Source: Phytoactinopolyspora alkaliphila (lineage in GTDB: Bacteria > Actinomycetota > Actinomycetes > Jiangellales > Jiangellaceae). From it: a stretch of DNA of 59,536 nt. The notes under the pieces were generated by a model, which was given only the letters and a program-made list of their open reading frames with translations, searched no databases and had not been told where the DNA came from. The translations under genes and the position numbers were made by a program. Below, piece by piece: positions 50,055 to 57,824 of this stretch. How positions within the stretch are numbered: position 1 is the first letter of the stretch; the number at the start of each line of letters is the position of its first letter. The stretch covers positions 1-59,536 of the forward strand of contig NZ_JAAGOB010000005.1 in NCBI RefSeq assembly GCF_010550695.1, given 5' to 3'.

Positions 50055-51116
50055 GTGACCGCCGGCTCCGCACCGCTGGCGTCGCCCCTCGGCCAGGACA
50101 CCATGGAGACCTTCCGCGCGGGCATGGTGATTCCCGCACATCCGCTCGCGCTCGATGCATCCCGGCGTCTGGACGAGCGCCGTCAGCGTGCGCTCACCCG
50201 TTACTATCTGGAGGCCGATGCCGGTGGACTGGCGGTTGCGGTGCACAGCACCCAGTTCGCCATCCACGAGCCTGAGCGCGGTCTTCTGTCGCCGGTTCTG
50301 CAGCTGGCGGCGAGCACCGCGGCTGAGTATCCCGACCGGTCTCCGGTCCTGGTGGCCGGGGTATGCGGGTCCACCTCGCAGGCGGTGGCGGAGGCCGAGC
50401 TGGCCGCGGAGCTCGGCTACCACCTGGCGCTGCTGGCACCGTACGGGGCCACTGAGCTCAGCGACGAGGAACTGCTCGCACGGACACGGGCCGTCGGCGA
50501 GGTGCTTCCGGTGGTGGGCTTCTACCTGCAGCCTGCGGTGGGTGGCCGACCCCTCACGCGTCCGTTCTGGCGGCAGCTCGCGGACATCCCGTCCGTCGTC
50601 GGCGTCAAGGTCGCCCCCTTCGACCGCTACGCCACCCTCGACGTCGTGCACGGCGTGGCCGACTCCGACCGGCGCGCGGACGTCGCCTTCTACACGGGCA
50701 ACGACGACCACATCGTCGGCGACCTACTGGCCACGTACCCGAGCGGCGCCGAGTTCGTCGGTGGGCTGCTCGGGCAGTGGGCGGTCTGGGCCCGGTCGGC
50801 GGTCGAGTTGCTGGAGACGGTTCGGCAGGCGAAGGCTGGGGACGACGACGCACTGCGTCGTGCGATCGACATGGACACAGCGCTGACCGACGCCAACGCG
50901 GCGATCTTCGACGCGCGGAACAACTTCCATGGGTGCATCCCCGGCATCCACGAGGTGCTGCGGCGGCAGGGCCTGCTGGAGGGCATCTGGTGCCTGGACG
51001 AGAAGGAGGTTCTGGGCGTCGGACAGCTTGCCGAGATCGACCGGATCTGGTCCGCGTATCCGCACCTCCGGGATGACGAGTTCGTCGCGGAGAACCTGGA
51101 ACGCTGGCTGGCTTAG
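50055..51116 (+). CDS. Dihydrodipicolinate synthase/N-acetylneuraminate lyase-family aldolase
   Basis: A 353-residue TIM-barrel class I aldolase. The Schiff-base Lys is likely in VVGVKVAPFDRY, with the Tyr in GFYLQPAVGGR; GVCGSTSQAVAEAELAAELG matches the family's substrate-loop region. It is longer than DapA (about 295) by N- and C-terminal extensions. It would cleave or form a 2-keto-3-deoxy-type compound from pyruvate. GTG at 50055 has no clear site; ATG at 50103 (METFRAG) is a credible alternative. First of a plus-strand gene set with the NagB-like gene. Confidence 0.8.
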   Translation: MTAGSAPLASPLGQDTMETFRAGMVIPAHPLALDASRRLDERRQRALTRYYLEADAGGLAVAVHSTQFAIHEPERGLLSPVLQLAASTAAEYPDRSPVLVAGVCGSTSQAVAEAELAAELGYHLALLAPYGATELSDEELLARTRAVGEVLPVVGFYLQPAVGGRPLTRPFWRQLADIPSVVGVKVAPFDRYATLDVVHGVADSDRRADVAFYTGNDDHIVGDLLATYPSGAEFVGGLLGQWAVWARSAVELLETVRQAKAGDDDALRRAIDMDTALTDANAAIFDARNNFHGCIPGIHEVLRRQGLLEGIWCLDEKEVLGVGQLAEIDRIWSAYPHLRDDEFVAENLERWLA

Positions 51117-51164
51117 CGCCTGCCTAGGGCCAGTGCACCATGGAGGCTTGATGTCGTTGGGGCG

Positions 51165-51217
51165 ACACCAAGCTTCCTTGGGACCGATCCAGCACAACAC
51201 CAGGCTTCCACGGGACC
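51165..51217. repeat. Imperfect 21-bp direct repeat (32-bp period)
   Basis: 51165-51185 and 51197-51217 share 18 of 21 bases (ACACCA[AG]GCTTCC then GGGACC). They lie 95-150 bp before the NagB-like gene, upstream of its LacI-type operator. Possible activator site. Confidence 0.45.
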
Positions 51218-51283
51218 AGTCGCAGGTCGGCCGTGGTCGTGGAGCTGGCCGTCGCTGGCCGTCGCGCCTGCCGTGCGGTAGCA

Positions 51284-51297
51284 TGCAACCGCTTGCA
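51284..51297. promoter_or_regulatory. LacI-type operator before the NagB-like gene
   Basis: TGCAACCGCTTGCA: arms TGCAA/TTGCA around central CCGC, 16 bp before the start codon. The same core recurs at 54352-54367. The repressor is probably the LacI protein at 53275. Confidence 0.7.
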
Positions 51298-51312
51298 GAC
51301 CTGGAGGTTGCG

Positions 51313-52071
51313 ATGACGGCGTGGGAGTCGACCGAACGTGACGTGGAGCTGCGGCCGGCCGTGTACCCGGACGCCGCCGCAGCGGGGGCGGCCGCGGCCC
51401 GGGCAGTGGCCGAGCTCGTGCGAACGGCGCTGGCGGAACGCGGACAGGCCCGGCTCATCTTCGCCGCCGCGCCTTCTCAGGAGGAGTTCCTGACCGCTCT
51501 GCGCGTGCAGCCGGACATCGACTGGGCTCGAGTGCGCGCCCTGCATATGGACGAGTACATCGGCCTGCCGGACGGCGCCCCACAGTCGTTCGCCCAATGG
51601 CTGAGAGACCGGCTTCCGCCCTTGCATCTGGAGCCGATCACTCCAGGGGACGACGCGGCCGCCGAGGCGCGACGCTATGCCGATGCGGTGCGGCGAGAGC
51701 CGATCGACGTGACCTGTCTCGGGATCGGTGTCAACGGCCACATCGCGTTCAACGAGCCGGACCAGTGTGACTTCGAGGACCCGGAGGCGGTCCGGCTTAT
51801 CACCCTTGACGAGACGTCCCGGCAGCAACAGGTCGACGACGAGTGTTTCAGCGCACTAGAGGATGTGCCGCGGGAGGCGCTGACCCTCACGGTCCCAGCC
51901 CTGCTCAGCGCGTCGTCGATCATCGGTGTGGTGCAGGGGGAGCACAAGGCGCCCGCTGTGGCGCGGATGATGACCGCCCCGGTCGGGCCCGGCTGTCCTG
52001 CCACCGCGCTGCGGACACACCCCGACGTCGAGATCTTCCTCGACACCCCTGCAGCGAGCCTCCTCCCGTGA
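51313..52071 (+). CDS. NagB-like sugar-phosphate deaminase/isomerase (Asn for catalytic Asp)
   Basis: A 252-residue glucosamine-6-phosphate deaminase/6-phosphogluconolactonase-fold protein. Visible are IFAAAPSQEEFL, LHMDEYIGLP (general-base Asp) and LGIGVNGHIAFNEP. In NagB the last motif is GNDGHIAFNEP, whose Asp (D141 in E. coli) is catalytic; here it is Asn, as in AgaI-like paralogues. So it probably acts on another amino-sugar phosphate or as an isomerase. ATG at 51313 has GGAGG 5 nt upstream, right after a LacI-type operator. Confidence 0.83.
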   Translation: MTAWESTERDVELRPAVYPDAAAAGAAAARAVAELVRTALAERGQARLIFAAAPSQEEFLTALRVQPDIDWARVRALHMDEYIGLPDGAPQSFAQWLRDRLPPLHLEPITPGDDAAAEARRYADAVRREPIDVTCLGIGVNGHIAFNEPDQCDFEDPEAVRLITLDETSRQQQVDDECFSALEDVPREALTLTVPALLSASSIIGVVQGEHKAPAVARMMTAPVGPGCPATALRTHPDVEIFLDTPAASLLP

Positions 52072-52158
52072 TCATTGGCCATCCCGTACGTGGACTTCCG
52101 CGCAATCGCCGGTGATCATGCGAGAAGGTGGGAGCCAGACCAGCGAGAGAAGGCGAGC

Positions 52159-53202
52159 ATGACAGAAGATCGGATCTCCGTCGGAATCATCGGGTTGGGT
52201 CGCAGTGGGTGGAATATCCACGCAGCAGGTATCGCGCAGCTGGACCGGTACCGGGTGGCTGCGGTCGCCGACCCGATGGCTGAGCGTCGCGCCGAGGCTG
52301 AGGCCAAGTTCGGGTGTGCCGCATACACCACGCCTGAGGAACTGATCAACGACGGCACGGTCGACCTGGTGGTCGTCGCCACACCGTCGCACACGCACGT
52401 GCCGCTGGCGTTGGAGGCGCTCAGCGCGGGCAAGCACGTGCTGGTCGAGAAGCCGCTCGCGCAGAGCGCCGATGAGGTGGACCTGATGATCACGGCCGCG
52501 GAGAAGGCGGACCGGGTGCTCACCTGCTTCCACAACCGGCGATTCGACCCCGAGCTGCTGGCGATCCAGGACGTCATCGCCTCCGGACGCCTCGGCGACC
52601 TGGTGCTGATCCGCCGTGCCCTGCATCGCTTCGCCCGCCGGGCGGATTGGCAGACGTTACGCAGGCTCGGCGGCGGCGAGCTGCCGAACACGGCCTCGCA
52701 TCTCCTCGATCAGGTGCTGCTGTTCATGGATGACGGGCCGGTGGAACTATTCGCGGACCTGCGCCGGACCGTCTCGGCCGGCGATGCGGAGGACCACGTC
52801 AAGCTCTGCCTGAAGACTCCCACGGGCCCAGCGGTGGACCTGGAATCCAGCTCCGTGGTGGCCACCCCCCAGCCTGACTGGTTGATCGCCGGCACCACCG
52901 GCGGTCTGACCAGTCAAGCGAACAAGCTGACCGTGCGCTGGTTCGACCCGGCAGGCCTCACTGAACTGGAGACGGACGAGCGCGTCGCCGTCGCCGGGCG
53001 GCAGTACGGCACCGGCGAGCAGATCGACTGGCACGAGGAGACCATCGACCTGGAGCCGCCGAGCGGTGAACGGACGGTTCTCTATTACCGGAGGCTGGCG
53101 GAGACGCTCCAGGACGGCGCCGACGTGTTCGTCACACCGCAGAGCGTCCGCCGGCAGATCGCGCTGATGGAACAGGCCCGGCAGCAGACCGGCTTTTACT
53201 GA
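52159..53202 (+). CDS. Gfo/Idh/MocA-family oxidoreductase (1)
   Basis: A 347-residue NAD(P)-dependent sugar or cyclitol dehydrogenase. Rossmann loop GIIGLGRSGWNIHAAG, ATPSHTHVPLALEAL and the catalytic-site EKPLAQS are clear; the C-terminal beta-sheet domain follows with CFHNRRFDP. ATG at 52159 has GAGAAGG upstream. Follows the NagB-like gene by 87 bp on the same strand and precedes the LacI gene; the oxidation of a hydroxyl to a ketone could prepare the substrate for the DegT enzymes acting in reverse. Confidence 0.9.
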   Translation: MTEDRISVGIIGLGRSGWNIHAAGIAQLDRYRVAAVADPMAERRAEAEAKFGCAAYTTPEELINDGTVDLVVVATPSHTHVPLALEALSAGKHVLVEKPLAQSADEVDLMITAAEKADRVLTCFHNRRFDPELLAIQDVIASGRLGDLVLIRRALHRFARRADWQTLRRLGGGELPNTASHLLDQVLLFMDDGPVELFADLRRTVSAGDAEDHVKLCLKTPTGPAVDLESSSVVATPQPDWLIAGTTGGLTSQANKLTVRWFDPAGLTELETDERVAVAGRQYGTGEQIDWHEETIDLEPPSGERTVLYYRRLAETLQDGADVFVTPQSVRRQIALMEQARQQTGFY

Positions 53203-53274
53203 GCGGCCAGGCGCGGGCGGATAGAGTCGGCGCCAGCGCCAGGCTGTCTGGTCGGCACGTGAGGAGGGCATTCG

Positions 53275-54270
53275 GTGCCTCGGGTCACCATATATTCCGT
53301 CGCCCAGGCCTGCGGTGTGTCGTCGTCGACGGTGTCGCGCGCGTTCACCCGGCCGGATCTGGTGAAGGACTCGGTCCGGCAGCGGATCCTCGCGGCAGCG
53401 GCCGAGCTGGGCTACCGGCCGAACAAGTCCGCGCGAGCCATCGCGACAGGCCGGACGGCGATGGTGGGCCTGGTGGTGCCGGACATCACCAACCCGTTCA
53501 TGCCACCACTCGTGCGGGCCGTCCAACGGGCGGCGGGCGATCACGACTGGTCGGTACTCCTGGTCGACGCGGAAGAGCAAAGCGCCGCGGAGGCCGAGCT
53601 GATCAGCCGGCTTCATGGTCAGGTGGACGGCCTGATCCTGGCGTCGCCGCGGGCACGCTCGATCGACCTGCAGAACGCCGCGGAAGATCTGCCCTGTGTG
53701 CTGATGAATCGGGTAATCCGTGGCCTGCCGTCGGTCGTCTGTGACAACGGCGCCGCGCTCGCGGCCATTGGGGACCAATTGGTGCGCGACGGCCACCGGA
53801 GGGTGGCGTTGCTCGGTGGGCCTGCGAGTTCGTGGGCGGCTCAGCAACGCGCCCGGACAGTGCGCGCGTGGGCGGCACGCGCGGAGGTAGTACTGGACGA
53901 GCTCAAGCCGTACGACGCCTCCTTCGACGGTGGCCGGGAGGCCGGCGCCGCGCTGCTGGCTACCGGAACTACCGCGGCGTTCGCGTTCGACGACGTCATG
54001 GCCTGCGGCGTGCTGGCCGAACTGGCATCCCGAGGAGTGGCCGTCCCCGGCGACTACAGCGTCGTCGGGTGCGACGACGTCCTGCTCGCCCGGATGGTGA
54101 CCCCGAGCCTCACCACGGTGACCGCACCGTTCGGGGAGCTGGGCCGGGCGGCGGTCGAGCTTCTGCGTGAAAGCGTCGCCGAGCCGGAGGGCCGGCCGAG
54201 CCGGGTCACCCTGCCCGGGGTGCCCGTCACACGCGCGTCGACGGGCCCGGTGGCGGCCAGGACTCCGTGA
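53275..54270 (+). CDS. LacI-family transcriptional repressor
   Basis: A 331-residue repressor with N-terminal LacI HTH (TIYSVAQACGVSSSTVSRAF, hinge ELGYRPNKSARAIATG) and a periplasmic-binding-like sensor domain (MVGLVVPDITNPFMPPLV, AFAFDDVMACGVLAELASRG, VVGCDDVLLARM). GTG at 53275 has GAGGAGGG upstream. Operators of the expected TGCAA..TTGCA type lie before the NagB-like gene and before the second dehydrogenase gene, so it most likely controls both. Confidence 0.93.
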   Translation: MPRVTIYSVAQACGVSSSTVSRAFTRPDLVKDSVRQRILAAAAELGYRPNKSARAIATGRTAMVGLVVPDITNPFMPPLVRAVQRAAGDHDWSVLLVDAEEQSAAEAELISRLHGQVDGLILASPRARSIDLQNAAEDLPCVLMNRVIRGLPSVVCDNGAALAAIGDQLVRDGHRRVALLGGPASSWAAQQRARTVRAWAARAEVVLDELKPYDASFDGGREAGAALLATGTTAAFAFDDVMACGVLAELASRGVAVPGDYSVVGCDDVLLARMVTPSLTTVTAPFGELGRAAVELLRESVAEPEGRPSRVTLPGVPVTRASTGPVAARTP

Positions 54271-54351
54271 CCGTCTCACGTCCGGATCGGACAGAATCCT
54301 CTTCGCATCTGGAGGGTGGCCCGCCGCGGCGATACGCTAGACTGGACTGAA

Positions 54352-54367
54352 TTGCAACCGCTTGCAA
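54352..54367. promoter_or_regulatory. LacI-type operator before Gfo/Idh (2)
   Basis: TTGCAACCGCTTGCAA is palindromic at all but one base pair and shares its 14-bp core exactly with the site at 51284-51297. It lies 23 bp before the start of the second dehydrogenase gene, just after a TAGACT sequence that could be a -10 element. Confidence 0.75.
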
Positions 54368-54390
54368 GTCTAGATCTGAGGAGTCCGCAC

Positions 54391-55236
54391 GTGCTACGGA
54401 TAGGCATTGTCGGCACTGAGAACTCACACGCCGACCACTTCGTCCGCCACCTCAACATCGACCAGCACCGCCAGGACGCACGAGTCGTCGCGCTGGCGGG
54501 CGGGGACACAGAGAGGAATCGGACCCTCGCCGACCAGGGCGGAATCGACACCGTAACCGGCTCGCTCGCCGAGGTGATGGACCAGATCGACGCAGCCGTG
54601 GTGTGCAATCGGCACGGGGGGCTGCACCGTGAGCACGCCGTTCCGCTGCTCGAGGCCGGCAAGCACGTCTTCGTCGACAAGCCGACGTCGACGACGGTGG
54701 CCGACACGGAGGCGATGATCAAAGCCGCCCAAGCGGGCGGCGGCGTCCTGGCGTCCTGGTCCATCCTGCGCCACGCGCCGGGCATTCTCGACCTCCGGAA
54801 GGCGGCCGGTGAGCTGGGCGAAAGCTCGGTGGTGACCGTGCTCGGCCCGGCGGATCCCGACGACCCCCACGCCGGCCTGTTCTTCTACGGCCCACACGTG
54901 GTGGAAGCGGCGCTGGAGTTGCTCGGCAACCCCGAACTCGATGGCGGAGTCTCGGTGCACACGGTCAAGGACGGCGTGGTGGCCACCGCCCAGGCCGGAG
55001 GCACGCAGCTGGTGCTCGTCTTCATCCGTAGGGCAGACGGCGGGCGGGTGCCCTGGCACGCCACTGTCGCGGGACCGAACGGTGTCGCGCACCGGGAGAT
55101 CACGTCCGACACGCTGGCTCACGGGACCGGGCTCGACCGGTTCCTGGATGCGGCACTCGCCGGCCAGGCTCCGGCCCCATACGCAGAGCTCGTGACACCG
55201 GTCAGGCTGCTCACCGCGATCACAGAGCAGCTCTGA
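54391..55236 (+). CDS. Gfo/Idh/MocA-family oxidoreductase (2), short form
   Basis: A 281-residue relative of Gfo/Idh dehydrogenases. It begins VLRIGIVGTENSHADHFVRH (Rossmann GxxxxH), with VVCNRHGGLHREHAVPLLEAGKHV and DKPTSTT in the EKP position. It is shorter than the first copy (347), with a reduced C-terminal sheet. GTG at 54391 has GAGGAG upstream and the LacI operator just before. Its 3' end overlaps the convergent DegT gene by 17 nt. Confidence 0.85.
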   Translation: MLRIGIVGTENSHADHFVRHLNIDQHRQDARVVALAGGDTERNRTLADQGGIDTVTGSLAEVMDQIDAAVVCNRHGGLHREHAVPLLEAGKHVFVDKPTSTTVADTEAMIKAAQAGGGVLASWSILRHAPGILDLRKAAGELGESSVVTVLGPADPDDPHAGLFFYGPHVVEAALELLGNPELDGGVSVHTVKDGVVATAQAGGTQLVLVFIRRADGGRVPWHATVAGPNGVAHREITSDTLAHGTGLDRFLDAALAGQAPAPYAELVTPVRLLTAITEQL

Positions 55237-56446
55237 GCCCGGTCACCACCTTCGCCACCGCCGCCGCGATCGCGCGGGTCTGGTCTTCATCGCCCAGCAG
55301 GTAGGCCTGGGGGAGCCAAATGGTGTCCGCCGACACCTGATCGGCAGCCGGCAGTTCGGCGAGCGGGTAGGGCTGGCCGAGACGATCGGCGATGGCTCGC
55401 GCCTCCCGCATCAGCGCCTCGTTGCGATGCAATGGTACGTAGCCGGCCGATGCGCCGGGCAGTCCTTCGGCCGCCAGGGCTTTCACGGCGGTGTCGCGGA
55501 CGCTGCCGGCGCCGAGTTCGGGAACCCGGAAGACGAAAAGGTGCCTGCCGTGGGCGGTCACGTCAGGATTCTCCGGCGCGAGCCGGATGCCCGGCACGTC
55601 GGCGAGGGCTTGGGAGAGTAACGTTGCATTACGTTCCCGTACGTCCTGCAGCGCGGGATGCCGTGCCAGCTGGGCCCGCAGGAGCGCCGCCTGAAGTTCG
55701 GTCAGCCGGAGGTTGTAGCCGACGCTGGCGTGCTCATACCAGCCCCCGCCGGGGACCCGGCCGACGTTCACCAGCGAGTACAGCGTGGCAGCGAGGGCGT
55801 CGTCGTCGGTGGTGACGGCGCCACCTTCACCCGCGGTGATGTTCTTGCTGCTCTGGAAACTGAACGTGCCGACGTCTCCGATGGCGCCGACCCGGCGCCC
55901 CTTGTAGGCGGCCCCGTGTGCCTGTGCGCAGTCTTCGATGATGGCGAGACCATGTCGCCGGCCGATCTCGGCGAAGGCGTCCATATCGGCGGGGCGGCCG
56001 GCCAGGTGCACCACCACGACGGCCTTGGTTCGGCTGGTTATCGTTGCCTCGGTTGCGTGTGGGTCGAGCAGGTGGGTGGCTGGGTCGACGTCAGCGAAGA
56101 CCGGAACCGCACCGACGAACAGGGCGGCGGATGCCGTGGCGATGAAGGTATAGGGCGGGACGATCACCTCGTCCCCGATACCCACGCCGGCCGCACGCAG
56201 CGCGACCGCGATGGCGAGCGTGCCGTTGGCCAGGCAGATGCCGTGCGCCGCGTCCTGGTATGCCGCGAACTCGCGCTCGAAGCCCGCGACGACGTCGCCG
56301 TGGATGCTTCCCCACTTGCCGGACGCGATGACGTCGTGCACGGAGCTCAGTTCGGCTTCACCGAACACGGGCCAGGTCGGCAGGTCGTTGTCGCGCAGGG
56401 CCGGCGGCCCTCCGTGTAGCGCCAACGTGGACTCGTGGACTGTCAT
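55220..56446 (-). CDS. DegT/DnrJ/EryC1/StrS-family sugar aminotransferase (2)
   Basis: A 408-residue PLP aminotransferase: WPVFGEAELSSVHDVIASGKW start as in scyllo-inosose aminotransferases, FADVDPATHLLD, IEDCAQAHGA (PLP Asp) and the Lys in FQSSKNITAGEGG. It resembles cyclitol aminotransferases more than the first DegT copy. ATG at 56446 has GAGGATC upstream; a palindrome TGGGGTC-TAT-GACCCCA lies 32 bp further up. Convergent with Gfo/Idh (2). Confidence 0.9.
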   Translation of the reverse strand: MTVHESTLALHGGPPALRDNDLPTWPVFGEAELSSVHDVIASGKWGSIHGDVVAGFEREFAAYQDAAHGICLANGTLAIAVALRAAGVGIGDEVIVPPYTFIATASAALFVGAVPVFADVDPATHLLDPHATEATITSRTKAVVVVHLAGRPADMDAFAEIGRRHGLAIIEDCAQAHGAAYKGRRVGAIGDVGTFSFQSSKNITAGEGGAVTTDDDALAATLYSLVNVGRVPGGGWYEHASVGYNLRLTELQAALLRAQLARHPALQDVRERNATLLSQALADVPGIRLAPENPDVTAHGRHLFVFRVPELGAGSVRDTAVKALAAEGLPGASAGYVPLHRNEALMREARAIADRLGQPYPLAELPAADQVSADTIWLPQAYLLGDEDQTRAIAAAVAKVVTGLRAAL

Positions 56447-56477
56447 GGGTGATCCTCACTCCCTCGCCGCCGGCGGC

Positions 56478-56494
56478 TGGGGTCTATGACCCCA
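56478..56494. promoter_or_regulatory. Palindromic operator candidate before DegT (2)
   Basis: TGGGGTC-TAT-GACCCCA, a perfect inverted repeat with 7-bp arms 32 bp before the DegT (2) start, a typical repressor site. Regulator unknown. Confidence 0.45.
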
Positions 56495-56615
56495 AGCGCG
56501 GCTCGTGTGCGCAGTTGGCTGCAGCCTAGTGCAGTTGAGCAATTTCTTGAAGACTTAAATCTCAATTGACGCTGTCATATATCCAGCACCAGAATCGGTG
56601 GCGGGCATCGCGGCA

Positions 56616-56663
56616 CTCCATGGAGCAGCGGAGGTAGATGTCATCCACCTGCGGTTCCATGGA
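56616..56663. repeat. Long imperfect inverted repeat
   Basis: CTCCATGGA at the left end is matched by TCCATGGAG at the right, with inner CGGAGGT/ACCTGCG partly pairing. CTCCATGGAG is itself palindromic. It sits in the gene-free 420-bp gap 56447-56866, between the divergent DegT (2) and YndJ-like genes. Could fold as a hairpin RNA or bind a regulator. Confidence 0.45.
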
Positions 56664-56683
56664 GAAGCTAGGTGCCGCGGTTT

Positions 56684-56724
56684 AAGTGTGACCTAAAACT
56701 TTAATCAAGTGTGATTTTAATCAA
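56684..56724. repeat. Direct repeats AAGTGTGA and TTTAATCAA
   Basis: AAGTGTGA (56684-56691, 56707-56714) and TTTAATCAA (56700-56708, 56716-56724) are interleaved in a strikingly AT-rich patch of a GC-rich region. This looks like a promoter/regulator region, perhaps of a third party such as a horizontally acquired element; no gene opens here. Confidence 0.45.
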
Positions 56725-56866
56725 ATAGCGTTGACGAGCGCGGCTGCCGGGGTGACGGTCCCTCCGGATCCGACCGGGGATCATGCCGGCGAGGCGGATA
56801 GCTGGCATGGACAGCACCGCCGACCTCGACGCACGGACCAACTGAGCATCGGTTACGGTCACCAAC

Positions 56867-57718
56867 GTGACGGTTCTGGTCGGATTTGTAGTGGCGCTCG
56901 GCATGGTCGTCGTCGTTCCGCTAGGGCTGCGCCTGATGGACGACGAACACCGCCGGCTCGGACCTATCACGCAGATCTGGCCCGTGGCTGGGCTTCTCGG
57001 AGCGGTGTCGTTGCTACTGGAACGTGGCTCGTTCGCCGTGGTGCTGGCCGGTGCCTATGCGCTCGTGACAGCGTGGCTGGCCGTCTTGGCACTGTTCCGC
57101 CTGTTGCGGCGCAGATCGGTCGCGCCGGTGGAGATCGCCATTCTGACCGCCATGGTGGCGCCGGCGATAGCCGCCACGAGCCTGGTGGCCGAGCGTGGCG
57201 GATACGAGCTGTTCGGGTTCGGAATGACTGTTCTCGCCCTCACCGTCGCCCATTTCCACTTCGCGGGATTTGCCGCGGCTCTGGTCGCCGGCCTGGCTGC
57301 CAGCACTGTCCGCTCGGTAGCGTCCGAGATAGCCGCTCTGACCGTTCCGGCCGGGACGGCGTTGGTCCTGCTCGGCTACTTCACGTCTGAAGAGGTGGAA
57401 CTCGTCGGGGCGGCCGTGCTGACGGCCGGCATGTGGATGCTGGGTTGGGTCATATGGCGTCGCGTGCGTCCTGCCTCGCCCAGCCTCGTCACGCGATGGC
57501 TGTTTGCCGGTAGTGCCTTGATACTGGCGGCGACCATGGTGCTGGCGTTGAGTTGGGCGGCGGGACATGTGTGGGACGCGGTGCCGCACCTGTCGCTTAC
57601 TTGGATGGCGGCGACGCACGGTATCGCCAACGCGCTGGGCTTTGCTGTCTGCGGAATGCTCGCCTGGGGCCGGTTGCGTCAGGAACGGCGGCACGTGGAG
57701 AACGCTGAAAGGCGTTGA
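56867..57718 (+). CDS. YndJ-like multipass membrane protein
   Basis: A 283-residue membrane protein with about eight hydrophobic segments, resembling YndJ (PF14158) in the long runs of membrane helices and the conserved TVAHFHFAGFAAALVAG and LTWMAATHGIANALGF patches. Function unknown in the family. GTG at 56867 is the first start; ribosome site weak (GGTTACGG). Confidence 0.7.
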   Translation: MTVLVGFVVALGMVVVVPLGLRLMDDEHRRLGPITQIWPVAGLLGAVSLLLERGSFAVVLAGAYALVTAWLAVLALFRLLRRRSVAPVEIAILTAMVAPAIAATSLVAERGGYELFGFGMTVLALTVAHFHFAGFAAALVAGLAASTVRSVASEIAALTVPAGTALVLLGYFTSEEVELVGAAVLTAGMWMLGWVIWRRVRPASPSLVTRWLFAGSALILAATMVLALSWAAGHVWDAVPHLSLTWMAATHGIANALGFAVCGMLAWGRLRQERRHVENAERR

Positions 57719-57824
57719 TCGGGGCCGACGCGGCGGCGGTGCCGTGAGCCGGCCGGAACCGCTGTCGTCACACTGGAACGGCAAGAACTCGAGCAAGCCT
57801 GACGCCACGTGCCGGAGTGCCGGA

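Noticed and set aside
52747-54279. 510-codon minus-strand frame opposite Gfo/Idh (1) and LacI
   Set aside because: Spans two convincing genes and the spacer between them; no motif.
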